Positions 12,101 through 22,143 of a stretch of DNA of 64,000 nt are shown here, in pieces (positions within the stretch are counted from its first letter, which is position 1; each line of letters starts with the position of its first letter). The notes below the pieces were generated by a model. That model was not told the origin of the DNA, did no database searches, and worked only from the letters and a program-made list of their open reading frames with translations. A program made the translations under genes and the position numbers. Source of the DNA: Adenophora triphylla var. japonica. Taxonomy: Eukaryota > Streptophyta > Magnoliopsida > Asterales > Campanulaceae. The DNA lies in NCBI GenBank assembly GCA_022495995.1, contig JAFEMH010001244.1, forward strand, positions 206,001 through 270,000, in the 5' to 3' direction.

Positions 12101-12157
12101 GAACTACGAAGACCTGAGCCCCTTAGTCTTTCTTGTAAAAGGGGAACGTAGGCAGCC
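12101..12157 (+). other. Conserved Tat 3' block with CTACG/CGTAG arms
   Basis: Begins GAACTACG, contains CCTGAGCC and ends AACGTAGGCAGCC. The CTACG (12104-12108) and CGTAG (12147-12151) arms are complementary and could pair in RNA. Similar blocks occur at 18086, 18348 and, on the - strand, at 23014-22961. The function is unknown to me. Confidence 0.6.
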
Positions 12158-12638
12158 ATTTATGGTTCGGTCTAAACAATAAAAAGGGCGATTAAGTCTC
12201 CATGAAATGCATCCTAAACAATAAATAAAGGGCATTCAAGTTTTCATAAAACGGGTCCTAATCAATAAGACATTTGAAATTTCCATGAAATTGTGTCTTG
12301 ATTAATTTTTAAGATAATATCTCTTGTTCATTAAAAGTTAAAAACTCCTTGATGAGTTCAAGCACCTAGCCTACTCTTGACTCTCGCTAACCCGCTACAA
12401 AGATCTAAAATACAATAAAATGCCTAATAAACTACCGTGTTTGCAAAAATGGCAATAAGTGGAATCCTAAGAAAAGATCCGTCGCCGTCATTCACTCGAG
12501 TCTTCTTTGGTCTTCTTCCCTTTACCTCGACCCCGTCGAGTTTTCTTTCTCTTCTTCTCCAAGATGCTCGGTCTCCTCATCCCGATCTCCGGTATCCTCA
12601 CCGGAACCTCCATCAAACCGGTGTCAATAAGTGCCCTC
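12158..12638. other. Element 1 3' region, no gene seen
   Basis: Repeated phrases of the type CATGAAAT...TCCTAATCAATAA occur at 12190-12310, then unique AT-rich sequence. Open frames on the + strand from 12437 are shadows of the antisense gene region and show no domain. Confidence 0.5.
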
Positions 12639-13960
12639 TCAACACGGGCACGAGTCCGCACTTCCTCCCTCTCGAGCCTCGGGCCGTGGGAGCGACTTCG
12701 TAAAGCCTCTTATATCGAGCCTCCATATCTCCGATAAGGTCACCCGACCGGTTATGGTGACTCGCCTTAGCTTCGCCTCCTCGTAGTCCCGCTCGAGTCG
12801 CACGCCCCCAATAAAGTCCGACGCCTCTCTCCCAATATGACCCGAGTCGCTCCTATCTCCCTCTCGTACCAATCCAAGTAGACCGTAGTCAAGATGGTTC
12901 TCTTCCCCGCTCCCGAGGATAGCCCCGGGTGGGAAAACGGTGTATGTCCAAGCCCTCGAGAAGAATGAGAAGCCGGTTGGATCTCTCATATCTAATGGCA
13001 CCACCTCCATGGTAATGGATGTCCTCCCAACCGCCCAACGGCTCCCGTAAGGCCCCGAACCGCCTAGATACCAAGCAGGTACGTAGAAGGATGACCAGCA
13101 GTAACCCCGGAACCCTCACTATATAGGACTCCTAAAATGTCCTCCCGGGTCCGCAACCTCCAAAGTGAGGTACCCACCGGCCGAATATCCGAAGTGGATA
13201 ACCTAGCCATCATCGCCTCCCTACCACCCCGGTCCCATTGCCGTCGAGGTAAACCCCTCCGGAAATCACCCAAGGGCACCGAGTCGGCAAAGCCCCCGGC
13301 AAAGCCCCGAGCCTCTCCCGCAGCCCACAAAGTCAACACGGACGGACTCCTGCACCTCATGAAACGGTCTCCTCTAGCCATCCTATCGATGCCATGCAGT
13401 GGTCTCACCCAAAACCAATGGGACAATGTCCTTCCCACCCCCGCAATCCCTAACCATGTCCAAGAGACCACCGTGACAGATCCCCACGGACTCGCCGGTG
13501 AACAGAGAAGAGAATATGCAGAGGATAAATGCATCCATAGCCACCGTGGTCGTAGCCATATCCGAAGACCCGAACCTCGCCCGGGATATCGAAAGGTCAA
13601 TCCCCGTCCGAGCTATCATCATCCCCTCGCCTCTCCTGCAGATATGTGCGTAAAAGATGCCAACTTTGCCGCCACCGGCACATCTTCGATCGTAGGAATC
13701 GATATAGCCTCAATTTCTGACCCCCAATCAAGGCTCGGAAGTCTTCATAAGTTGGGACAATCTCATTGTAAGAAAAGCAAAAAGAAACGTGTCTCCTGAC
13801 GTCCCAAAACCTTGCCGCCGCTCTCAAAAGGTCCCAATCGGGCGGGAGATCCCTCAAATGCCATAAAGATTTGATCTTGAAAGAAGAATCAAATAGCCCT
13901 TGTGAGATTGAAAGTTATATCTCACCCAAGATTGAAGATCGGATGTAAAGCGGTCTCTTT
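12639..13960 (-). pseudogene. Antisense DUF7745-like ORF (gene B of element 1), frameshifted
   Basis: On the strand opposite to pol. Fragments at 13857-13597, 13622-13383, 13600-13064 and 13119-12639 together resemble the intact 287-aa + strand ORF at 21280-22143. Both share PDW-LL--AARFWD, the SFCFSYNEIVPTYEDF block and IVPLVLGET. This is the family I know as DUF7745, common in plant transposon-associated proteins; its biochemical role is unknown. At least three frameshifts are needed, so it is a pseudogene. No ATG in frame was found at the 5' side; homology extends back to about 13930. It follows antisense gene A in the same direction. Confidence 0.65.
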
Positions 13961-14125
13961 TCCCCTTTGCAATCTAACGGGCTTCTCCATTGCAAAATGA
14001 TCAAAGTTGAGGTTTTTAGGTCAAATATGTACTGGGAACAAGCTTGGGACAAGTCTAGAGTGAAAATGAAATGAAATGGCCAAGCCTTGGTTTTATTCTA
14101 AAATAACCATCTGCATGTAACCGTA

Positions 14126-14176
14126 AGCCGCACGGCTTCATTTGCTCCAGAGACCAGACCGCACGGCTTCATTTGC
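14126..14176. repeat. Pair of CCGCACGGCTTCATTTGC motifs
   Basis: AGCCGCACGGCTTCATTTGC at 14126-14145 and ACCGCACGGCTTCATTTGC at 14158-14176, spacing 32 bp. The pair stands upstream of antisense gene B on the - strand. The same motif pair appears at 17273-17323, in the LTR at 18729-18770 and in the LTR at 61418-61466. Confidence 0.8.
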
Positions 14177-14519
14177 CTGATGTGAGAAAAAATCTGCAGC
14201 AACCAAGTTGCTGCCCAAAGGGAGTTTTCAACCCACTTTCTCAATGCAACCTGTCCCAAAACATGTCCAAAGACCATCCAAGCAGTTATATACAATCAAA
14301 AATCATTTTGACCCAGTTTCAGCCTCAATTCCAAGCAAAAAAGCAGCCCCAAGGCTCAAGTAATATGCAAATTCATAAAGCATAAATTGAAAAAGCAAAT
14401 AAAACATTAATAAATTGTTTTCGCCCCATCGGCGCCCAAATAAAGCAAAAAAAAAAAACAAGTTGTGCATAAAATTGTTCATTGTTTGTTTTTCCTCCTA
14501 AATCGATTCTAGAGACCTC

Positions 14520-17108
14520 CTAGGCCTCCGATTCCTCCTCATCACTACTCAGCTCATAGAAGCTCGCCTCTCTCATCAAATCCTCGCTATCGCTCACATC
14601 AGAAAGATGGACATTCTCGTGCTCATACTCAGCTAGATGCTCCAGGATGCCGCAGATTGGGTCCCCATCCCCGAGGCATGGCGCTAGAGGAGTACTCAAG
14701 TCGATGAGGTGGATGTCGTGCTCCCTACATGCCTCCTTTGCGCACAAAGCTCCCCGCACGTTCGATGCAGCCTTCAAGCGCAAGCCGCCTTCTTCAAAAG
14801 TGGACCTAAGATACATCCTTCCAAACCCCTATTCCGCCCGACCAAGCCGTCATAAGTCCGAGCCGGAACTCCGAGAAAAGAAAAGAAAATCTCGTAAAAT
14901 CTTGAAATTGCAAAAAGCAAAGAAGTCTAAAAAAAAAGGGGAAAAGACCCTAAAGTGTACTTACAAGCATCGTCCTAAGGGCAGAGTATACCTGGGCTCC
15001 CTAGTGCTCTGGGGACAGTATCCTCGAACCTCCTCGGTACTCCCATTGACTACATAAGAGATGATGGGCAGAGGCATCGGCGGGTCAAGAGGGCTCGGCC
15101 TCCCCATATCCCCCGAGTGACAGCCTTCACTAGCTTCGTGGCGTCCCCGCCGCCGCTCCACAAAGAGAGCATAAGGGGTAGCCATGTCAAAATACTCCTC
15201 AGCTGCTACACCTGCCTGATATCTCTCTATGTCATCCGCCGACCAATCCCGGGGCTGCAGCATCCGTGCTGGAGGATCATGGGGGTAATGGCATCCAATG
15301 GAGGGATATGGCCATGCTGCCTAGAGAAACGGTCCCCGTATAGATGACATCACATGTCAACCCCTGGCCAACCACCGCCTCTGTTTCGTCGCCTCCACGG
15401 CCTCTCCTAGCAAAATCTCTGGATACCTCCCCCAAGGGTAGAAGTCCACTCCATCGTGTCCATCCCTGTTGATAACTGGCCTAACCATCTTGTAGTCAAA
15501 GGTGATCCAGGTCTTCCCGGTGAAATTGTCTCTCGCATCTCCTCCAAATGATCATAGCAGAAAGATGGTAGCATCACTCGTTGGTTCCACGGAAAGAACC
15601 CGATCACCTCTCAAAACTGCACTCCGTATGTTCAAAACATCAAAAGGGTCATTCTCTCTCATAAAAGTCTCAAAGACAGAAAGTAAAAGAGAGAAAAGAA
15701 AGTGACACTACCTCGAGAGCAAAAGAGAAGCAATCCATCGAAGGCCTTTATTCCTACTGCATGCATCCAGGAAAAGTAAAGCTCCGCCAACCCGGCCTCA
15801 CCCCAAGAGACCGTCCCAATCCCATCAACATCCTCCAAGGAGTCAAGAAGGCAAGTCATAGCGCCGTCCTGCACTAGCAAAAATGGTGACCGACAACATC
15901 AACCACACAAAAGCTCCTCGCAAGTCGGGAGGCAGCCACCTCATTAGCAAAGAAATTCCTCGCATGCGCTCGGGATCGCCACCTCGACATTCCTAGTCTC
16001 CATCCCGAGACCCTTAGGAATAAGCTCAAACCCAACCAAAGCTCTAAACTCCTCCGCCGTAATATGGTTCCTCCAGTCACAGCCTCCCAGCCGAACTCGT
16101 AAGCCAGCCGATAGCAAAGTAAAATCTCGTAGCGTCATCGCGCCTCCCCGGCCTAAGGTAAAAGCTGTGGGTAGTGTCCCACCAGAACTCCGAGAGGGCC
16201 TGGATCAAGCCCTTGCTCTTCGAGGTAATGTGAATACCTCTGCCGATAGCCTCAATAAATAAATCTAGGCCGGTAGCCCTCACTAGCTGCTTGGGGTTCA
16301 CCCCATCCTTCTCAAAATCAGGCATCCTCTGCCACAGCCTCACCGCAATCTCTGAGGCCCCTAGACTTGTTCTCCTGTGACAAGCACAAAGAAAAGAAAC
16401 GTATCAGTCCTTCACCTCATTTCAAAAGCATGCATATATTCAAAAGTGCACATGTTTTCAAAAGAAAAGCATTCAATAAAATTTTTCTAGCATCCTTTGC
16501 ATGAAAAACATGTCTTTCATCACTTGAAACGCATCATGTCAAACATATCGCTATCCTAAGCACAAAATCACAATTTTCAAAATTATTTGCACATAAGCAT
16601 TAATTTTTTCTCAAAAATGGCATGCACGAATCCTTTTCATCATCCAAAATCCCATTTTAGCATCCATGATAAAAATTTGACCTAGTTCTAGCACATGCAA
16701 GGACTCCGTCACATCTTAGACAATTATTTTCCCAATTTATTTTCAAAAATGGGTCATTCTCATTATTTCTTAAGAAAATTGCACATGCATGATCGTTAAT
16801 CTTCTTAACCTCATAGGTTAATCATTAATATTTCAAAATCATCATCAAAAATCCTAGGAAAATTCGAGAAATTCCTAAAACTCGAGTCAAGCCCTAGAAT
16901 CAATCAAAATTCAATCAAAATCGATGGAATTGAGCAAATTAAGAATGCTTACCCCAATCGATTGAGGATTCGTTGATTTGTGCTCCCTCCTACCCGGATA
17001 GAGCTCCGATGGAGGCGTAAGGAAGTCATACTTCCTCTCTGTGCGGATGAGCTCTTTCCTCCTCCTCCGAGCGGCCTCGGAGATGTTCCTTCTTGCTTGC
17101 CTTGGCAT
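14520..17108 (-). pseudogene. Antisense plant-mobile-domain-like gene (gene A of element 1)
   Basis: A multi-exon gene on the strand opposite to pol. Exon 1 (17108-16953) encodes a basic N-terminus MPRQARRNISEAARRRRKEL and ends at a consensus donor GGG|GTAAGC. The next coding block (16374-15710, with a frameshift near 16145 and others further on) contains TLRDFTLLSAGLRVRLGG and later CLLDSLEDVDGIGTVSWGEA-LAELY, features of the plant mobile domain family (PF10536). A downstream block (15607-15400) has FFPWNQRVMLPSF and DYKMVRPVINRDG. Further exons are likely at 15263-14961 and 14816-14520, the last ending in an acidic tail (SDSEDLMREASF, SSDEEESEA). The gene is decayed by frameshifts and the exon 1-2 phase does not fit the first AG. 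Function in transposition is unknown. Confidence 0.6.
16375..16952 (-). other. Putative intron 1 of antisense gene A
   Basis: AT-rich, 578 bp, no ORF. Donor GTAAGC at 16952 follows an open exon; candidate acceptor CACAG ends at 16375 on the - strand. Joining at this AG shifts the frame by one base relative to the next open block, so either another AG is used (an AGAG at 16353-16350 restores the phase) or the gene has an indel. Confidence 0.4.
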
Positions 17109-17246
17109 AGGATTCCCCTCCGGATCGATCTTAATCAATAGAAGCAAGGGAATTGAAGGATTTTGAAGAAATTCTCTCCCTCCTCTCTCTCTTCCTCGGC
17201 AGTAGATGGGCGGCAACAATGCCCAATGCCCGTTCAAATCTGTTTT

Positions 17247-17323
17247 AAATAATCTGGAAAAATCAGACTTCTAGCCGTACGGCTTCTTTTGCCCCCGTCT
17301 CATGCCGGATGGCTTCTTTCGCC
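17247..17323 (-). promoter_or_regulatory. Putative promoter of antisense gene A
   Basis: Reading the - strand: GCCGGATGGC (core of 17323-17303), then the perfect 12-bp palindrome AGCCGTACGGCT (17284-17273), then TATTTAAA at 17256-17249, then the first ATG at 17108. The motif pair is 30 bp apart and matches the pair in front of the TATA box of this element's LTR. Promoter activity is inferred. Confidence 0.5.
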
Positions 17324-17518
17324 CTGAGCAGAAATTACAATTTTGCCCCTGGACTTCTCACTTGGACGTATAATTCCTGTTATCCTTTAACTAGGATAAC
17401 TTCGTTTTCCAAAGGATCCGTTATCTCCTAAGCAAATAGACTTTCCTCCCCAGTCGCCTCCGTTACTTCCGTTATAACGGAATGACGCTAGGTGACAACC
17501 TCCGAATTGTCAGAACTC

Positions 17519-18000
17519 TAAACTTAAGCTACCTCTATCACAGATTGAGAAGTACGCTCAAAGTTATCCAAACTTAAGCTACCTCTATCACAGATTGAGA
17601 AGTACGCTCAAGTTCTCCAAACTTAAGCTACCTCTATCACGAATAGAGAAGTACGCTCAAGTTCTTTAAACTTAAGCTACCTCTATCACAGATTGAGAAG
17701 TACGCTCAAGTTCTCCAAACTTAAGCTACCTCTATCACGAATAGAGAAGTACGCTCAAGTTCTCCAAACTTAAGCTACCTCTATCACGAATAGAGAAGTA
17801 CGCTCAAGTTCTCTAAACTTAAGCTACCTCTATCACGAATAGAGAAGTACGCTCAAGTTCTCTAAACTTAAGCTACCTCTATCACAGATTGAGAAGTACG
17901 CTCAAGTTTTCCAAACTTAAGCTACCTCTATCACAGATTGAGAAGTACGCTCAAGTTTTCCAAACTTCAGCTACCTCTATCTCCTCGATAGTGACGTAAG
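17519..18000 (+). repeat. 49-bp tandem repeat, about 9.5 copies
   Basis: Unit AACTTAAGCTACCTCTATCA + GATTGAGAAGTACGCTCAAG + about 9 nt, starting at 17521, 17571, 17620, 17669 and so on at 49-bp steps to about 17990. Two variants (CACAGATTGAG and CACGAATAGAG) are interspersed. It lies in the region between antisense gene A and the 3' LTR. Confidence 0.95.
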
Positions 18001-18085
18001 CTTTAGTCACCTCAGGTGACAACCTCCATTAATTGTCAAAACCTCAAGGATCCTAGACATCGTTCCTAACTATCTAGTGATGCTT

Positions 18086-18390
18086 GAACTACGACCAAGG
18101 CTTGATTCCTCCGGGATACGTAGGTAGCCTTTCATAAAAGGTCCAGCCATCCGACCGCAGTGGTCACCCCTTTGTCATTCATCACTCCTCGGTAGTGAAG
18201 TAGCCCTCATAGAGGTTCAGATATCTGACCACATCGGTCACTTCTAGCATATCCCCAGTAGGATCAATCGCCTGACCTCCTAGGTCACTTTCTCTTTTCC
18301 CAGCAAGAGACCAGCTTCTCTCCGCCATTCCCCTGCGGATCTTTTCTGAACTACGGCTTGGCTTGATTCCTCCGGGATACGTAGGTAGCC
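18086..18390 (+). other. Two more copies of the conserved GAACTACG...ACGTAGG block
   Basis: GAACTACG (18086) to ATACGTAGGTAGCC (18130), and GAACTACGG (18348) to ATACGTAGGTAGCC (18390). They share CTTGATTCCTCCGGGATACG in the loop. The CTACG and CGTAG arms could pair. Similar to 12101-12157 and 22961-23014. Confidence 0.7.
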
Positions 18391-18728
18391 TTCCAAAGGT
18401 TCAGCCACTCGACCACCTTGGTCACCTAATCCGTCTCGGCATTCGCCAGATCGGATCCTTTTCTATCGACAACCCCACTCGCCCTGCAAGTGACGTTGTC
18501 GAGGGGCTTCTGTAAGTACCCAAATCTGGCTCATGCCTTCCGATTAAGTTTCCCGGCAATTCCCCGGACTTTCCTAGAGTCCAGGAGCAATTCCGGAACT
18601 GTTCCGAACCTTCCAAGGAATGAAGGGACTGATTTAAATTAAAAGGGCACGTTTTCCTTAATATGGAAAACCTTCTAGAAGTACCACCTTGCATGATTTT
18701 AGAAACATGCTGAGTCATACAGGATAAT

Positions 18729-18801
18729 GCCGCACGGCTGTATTAGGAGAGAACTCCTAGCCGCACGGCCTCATTAGCCTTATCCAGACTGCCTATAAAT
18801 A
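18729..18801 (+). promoter_or_regulatory. LTR core promoter with palindrome pair (element 1)
   Basis: GCCGCACGGCT (18729-18739) and AGCCGCACGGCC (18759-18770) precede TATAAATA at 18794-18801. The downstream CCTCCTCTACCCATTTTGA is shared with the LTR at 61000-61684, where the motif pair and TATA box have the same order. The TATA box is clear; the role of the palindromes is inferred. Confidence 0.7.
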
Positions 18802-19139
18802 GAGCCCTCCTCTACCCATTTTGACACAAGAACAACACACCATATTCAGCACAAAAGCTCTGTTCAAGCCCTGCTGCGAAAATCCAAGAAGTGGAAGAGT
18901 GCCAAGAAGCCACCTCCCTCCTCCTTGAAGCCTTCCAAGTTGGTCCATCTACTAGGCAAGATCCAAAGAAGAAGAGGTCACCACCATTGGTAACCTCTCA
19001 CTCCCTTCCCTTGCATTATACTTGTTCTATGTGATATAGTTGCTCCTTGCATTCATATATTGCTATTATCTTGCTTGGGACTTGGTATTTATTGTTAAAG
19101 ATCCTATCTTTATTCATATAAACCATACCCCCTCCCCCT

Positions 19140-19575
19140 TTGCATCCTTTGCATGAAATAAGCATCATTTGCCCATAAAAATGTAATCTTTGAGTTAAAG
19201 GTGCATCCTTTGCACCTAAAAATCCCTTTTTTTTTACATAAAAATGATATCTTTATGCATCCTTTGCATATAAAAATATAATCTTTATATTCAAATTGCA
19301 TCCTTTGCACCCTAAAACTCAATTTTATACATAAAAATGCATCCTTTGCATTAAAAATCACTTCTTTGCATCATAAAAATGCATCCTTTGCATTAAAAAT
19401 CATTTCTTTGCATCAAAAAATGCATCCTTTATATTAAAGATCATTTCTTTACATGAAAATGCATCATTTGCATAAAAATCCTTTCTTTACATAAAAATGC
19501 ATCCTTTGCATAAAAATCCTTTCTTTACATAAAAAAAAGCATCATTTGCAAATCAAAAGCATCCTTTGCACCCAA
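19140..19575 (+). repeat. Degenerate array of GCATCCTTTGCA words in the LTR
   Basis: More than a dozen copies of GCATCCTTTGCA or close variants, separated by AAAAATC-type spacers, at irregular steps of about 20-60 bp. It lies downstream of the TATA box and so would be in R/U5 of the transcript. It is missing from the shorter related LTR at 60955-61684. Confidence 0.85.
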
Positions 19576-20290
19576 AAATGTCATCTTTTCACTAAAAATG
19601 TCATTTTTAACATGCATCCCCCATGTCCCCATTAGCAACCTTCGGAATGGACCGGTGTAAAGATCCTATCTTTACATCGTTTCTTCCATTAATGGTGCCA
19701 CAATCTCTTTAGAAAGGGATAGACCTTAAACCTAGATCTCCGATTATCGCTTGAGACGAGCATGATAGCTCCCATATAAGCTCAATCGTCTCAAGGCGTA
19801 TGATTGATGGGCTAAGGACGCTCCTTTTCTAAAGAACCCCATTTTGGACTATAAAAGAGAGTCCTTCTCTCGATCACGCAAGTCCCAAGGTCAAATAGCG
19901 ATGATCACAAGTCTAAGATGAGGACGGGATCAAAGTCCCGAACACATAAAAATCCAAGGAATCCCGAACGACAACCAATTAAATGCTTTGTAAGTCCGGA
20001 AGACAACTTGGGACATTCCCCCCCCCCCTCTCTTTTCAACACATGCACACAAGAAAGCACACAAGCAAGCACGAAAAATGGAATCTAGGGAGACTTGCTA
20101 CGGCAAGGCACCTTGGGTGAACGGCGATCCGTTCTTCCCAAGGGGTAACTTAACCTCCGAACCCTAAAATCCTTTTTTTCAAAGTTTTGAGGAAATCAAA
20201 ATGGCGTGGCGACTCCGTTTTTCAAATTAAACCGGATGTTTTCAAACTCGCGTGAATCCAAACAAAAACAAAATTTAGAATTTGGGCACA

Positions 20291-20741
20291 CATTCACACC
20301 TTCGTGCCAGATTTCGGCCCTCTGAGCTATACTTATATGATGGGGAGTATGCCGATGATGGGTCATATCCCGACTCTGGACCATATTCCCGAGGGTTACC
20401 GCCTTCCACCGGACGTCTCCTCGGTATGTTTCTGTTTATATTATTTCCCGTATTCGTCCATATAAGTGTATATGTCTGACTTCGTCTGAACATTTCTTTT
20501 CCTTTGTTGTCAGGTCACTATGTTTGCGGCTGATTACAACCGTGGCGCGACCAAGATGGCGGGACTGTTGGCCCTGGTGTCGGACCTGTCTGAGAGGCTG
20601 TTCCAGAAGGCTTCTCTGGCGGCTTCGACGGTGGCCTCTGCGGTGACCCCGACTTGTGGAGCCAAGAGGTCGAGGAGGGATGGTAGCCCCCGTGGTGGTG
20701 ATGGCGGAGGTGCCGGCAGCTCGGGCGATCTGATGGCGTGA
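20291..20741 (+). other. Possible 3' exons of a second antisense gene of element 2
   Basis: An open stretch (RFRPSELYLYDGEYADDG, about 20309-20420) ends at a donor-like G|GTATGT. A T-rich tract ending TTGTCAG at 20514 follows, then an Ala/Ser-rich open frame (MFAADYNRGATKMAGLLALV) ending at 20741. Direct joining gives an early stop, so the model needs another splice site or an indel. By position it could correspond to antisense gene A of element 1, but no similarity was seen. Confidence 0.3.
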
Positions 20742-21085
20742 TCTCCTCCTTTTCTCTCTATTTGATTTCTGATGACTTGTACATATTGGCCGTGTGGGCC
20801 CAGATAATTTTTCTTTTTCTTTTTGGTACCTGTTAGGAACAAGTAGGTAGCACAAAAACACGTTTTCTTAAGTCCTAATCCTAGGTCTAATTAGTTAGTT
20901 TTTTAACTTTCTCAACTTTCCGTAGTTTGGAAATGGAGTGGCTGTCTAGGCCACAATTTTGAGCTTGAGTTTGGTGTTGCACTGCATGTTATGAACTGTA
21001 TACGCAGGTTTTTCGAGACTTGCTTCGCCAAGTCGGGGCTAAATTGTTATTTGTGCAGAACTGTTGTTGTTTTGCCGTAGCGATG

Positions 21086-21180
21086 TATCGCGTGGGACAA
21101 GGTATCTCGCGTGAGACACGCTACCCAGACAGAATCCTCTTCCTTCTTCGAACGGGATTTTGTCAGTTTTCCCTATATAA
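21086..21180 (+). promoter_or_regulatory. Putative promoter of the antisense DUF7745-like ORF
   Basis: TATCGCGTGGGAC (from 21086) and TATCTCGCGTGAGAC (from 21103) form a pair about 18 bp apart, followed by TATATAA at 21174-21180 and the ATG at 21280. The perfect palindrome TCTCGCGCGAGA recurs at 23063-23074 in the same element. Confidence 0.5.
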
Positions 21181-21279
21181 ACGCCTGTAGTCCGGCCAGA
21201 TAACTCATCCTAGCCTTTCAAACTCTAGAGATATTATGTTAGGGTAAAGTTCTTGTCTTCTTTTCCAATCCTGTGATCC

Positions 21280-22143
21280 ATGGCTTCTAAGGAGATTGCC
21301 CCAACGTCCATGATTGTTGATGATTTTTCTTTGTCGTCTGAAGTGATTGAATCTTTCAAGCAATCATCAAGAGATTTTGTGAGGTCGTTTCGCAACCGAT
21401 CTCGCAATAGGTTTATAGCAGAGCTCGAATTCAGAATCCTTTTCACCTTGAAGAACCTCCAACCGGATTGGAATCTGTTGCAGGGTGCTGCTCGATTTTG
21501 GGATCCCTCTGTCCATCTTTTCAATTTTTCTTTGAATGAGATGGTGCCTACTGTGGAGAAATTTGCCATTATCTTGGATATACCTTTGACTGGTGAGATT
21601 GCTGTCCCTAAGTACAATAGGAATCATTCAGAGGCCTTGAATGAATTGCTAGGGATCCCCCTTGATACTTGCTATGAGTTGGTTCACCGTAGGTGGGTGG
21701 ATTGTTCTTCTTTTCCTGGGCGATTCAGCGGAGATTCGGATGATGATGCCTTTCATGCCTACAAATGGAACTTTCTGGCCCTTTCTCTTTTCGGAGATGT
21801 TTTGTTCATATGCAGGGATGGGTTGGTTGACTCCCAATTGGTGGAAATTGTTCTGCAGGCTAGAAAACGTTCTAGGAACATTATTCCGCTAGTCTTGGGT
21901 GAAACCCTGCATGGTCTTGATGAGCTGCATAAGACCGGTGCTATGACTCAAGGGAGTCCTCTTTTGTTGACTATTTGGGTTAGGGAGCATCTCAATTTGG
22001 TAGGTCCCCCGTTGGAATATTTCCCTTTCACATATCATACGCGAAAGTTGTTGATCAAGGATCTCTCGACGGATGAATGGGCTGAGTTGATTGCGAAGAT
22101 CAGAATCGCCGATATCCTTCGTGCCCACCTTATTGGAGATTGA
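21280..22143 (+). CDS. DUF7745-like protein (287 aa) encoded antisense to element 2
   Basis: Intact ORF with an ATG 100 nt after a TATA box. The motif LQPDWNLLQGAARFWD (about residues 61-76), then FNFSLNEMVPTVEKFA and IIPLVLGETLHGLDEL, fit the DUF7745 family, a plant domain of unknown function often linked to transposable elements. No signal peptide or membrane segment is seen. Homologous but broken sequence lies antisense to element 1 at 12639-13960. Weak coding similarity appears to continue past the stop in another frame (KYVANTKGFDRLFFQVM, about 22148-22195), so the protein may once have been longer. A role in the element's life cycle is unproven. Confidence 0.65.
   Translation: MASKEIAPTSMIVDDFSLSSEVIESFKQSSRDFVRSFRNRSRNRFIAELEFRILFTLKNLQPDWNLLQGAARFWDPSVHLFNFSLNEMVPTVEKFAIILDIPLTGEIAVPKYNRNHSEALNELLGIPLDTCYELVHRRWVDCSSFPGRFSGDSDDDAFHAYKWNFLALSLFGDVLFICRDGLVDSQLVEIVLQARKRSRNIIPLVLGETLHGLDELHKTGAMTQGSPLLLTIWVREHLNLVGPPLEYFPFTYHTRKLLIKDLSTDEWAELIAKIRIADILRAHLIGD

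Larger units (their letters stand above)
1..20290 (+). mobile_element. Element 1: Tat-lineage Ty3/Gypsy LTR retrotransposon (5' end outside window)
   Basis: Domain order on the + strand is gag, zinc knuckle, RT, RNase H, a second archaeal-type RNase H, integrase, a long 3' region, then the 3' LTR. The second RNase H before the integrase and the long post-pol region with antisense ORFs are known marks of the Tat/Ogre/Retand lineage. The 5' LTR and primer site lie left of the window. The coding part is decayed (stops and frameshifts). The right end near 20290 is set by a plausible LTR terminus ending in CA; the target duplication cannot be tested because the left end is missing. Confidence 0.85.
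18511..20290 (+). repeat. 3' LTR of element 1 (approximate right end)
   Basis: Starts TGTAAGTACCCAAATCTGGC, directly after a purine tract GAGGGGCTT. The start is confirmed by a homologous LTR in reverse at 61684 and below. It holds a motif pair and TATA box (see 18729-18801), a word-repeat zone and, near the end, GGCGTGGCGACTCC. The right end near 20290 (GGGCACA) is an estimate; neither the second LTR nor the TSD is in the window. Confidence 0.75.

Noticed and set aside
12437..13799. + strand ORFs of 88, 76 and 220 aa
   Set aside because: Complementary shadows of the antisense DUF7745-like gene, which explains the region better.
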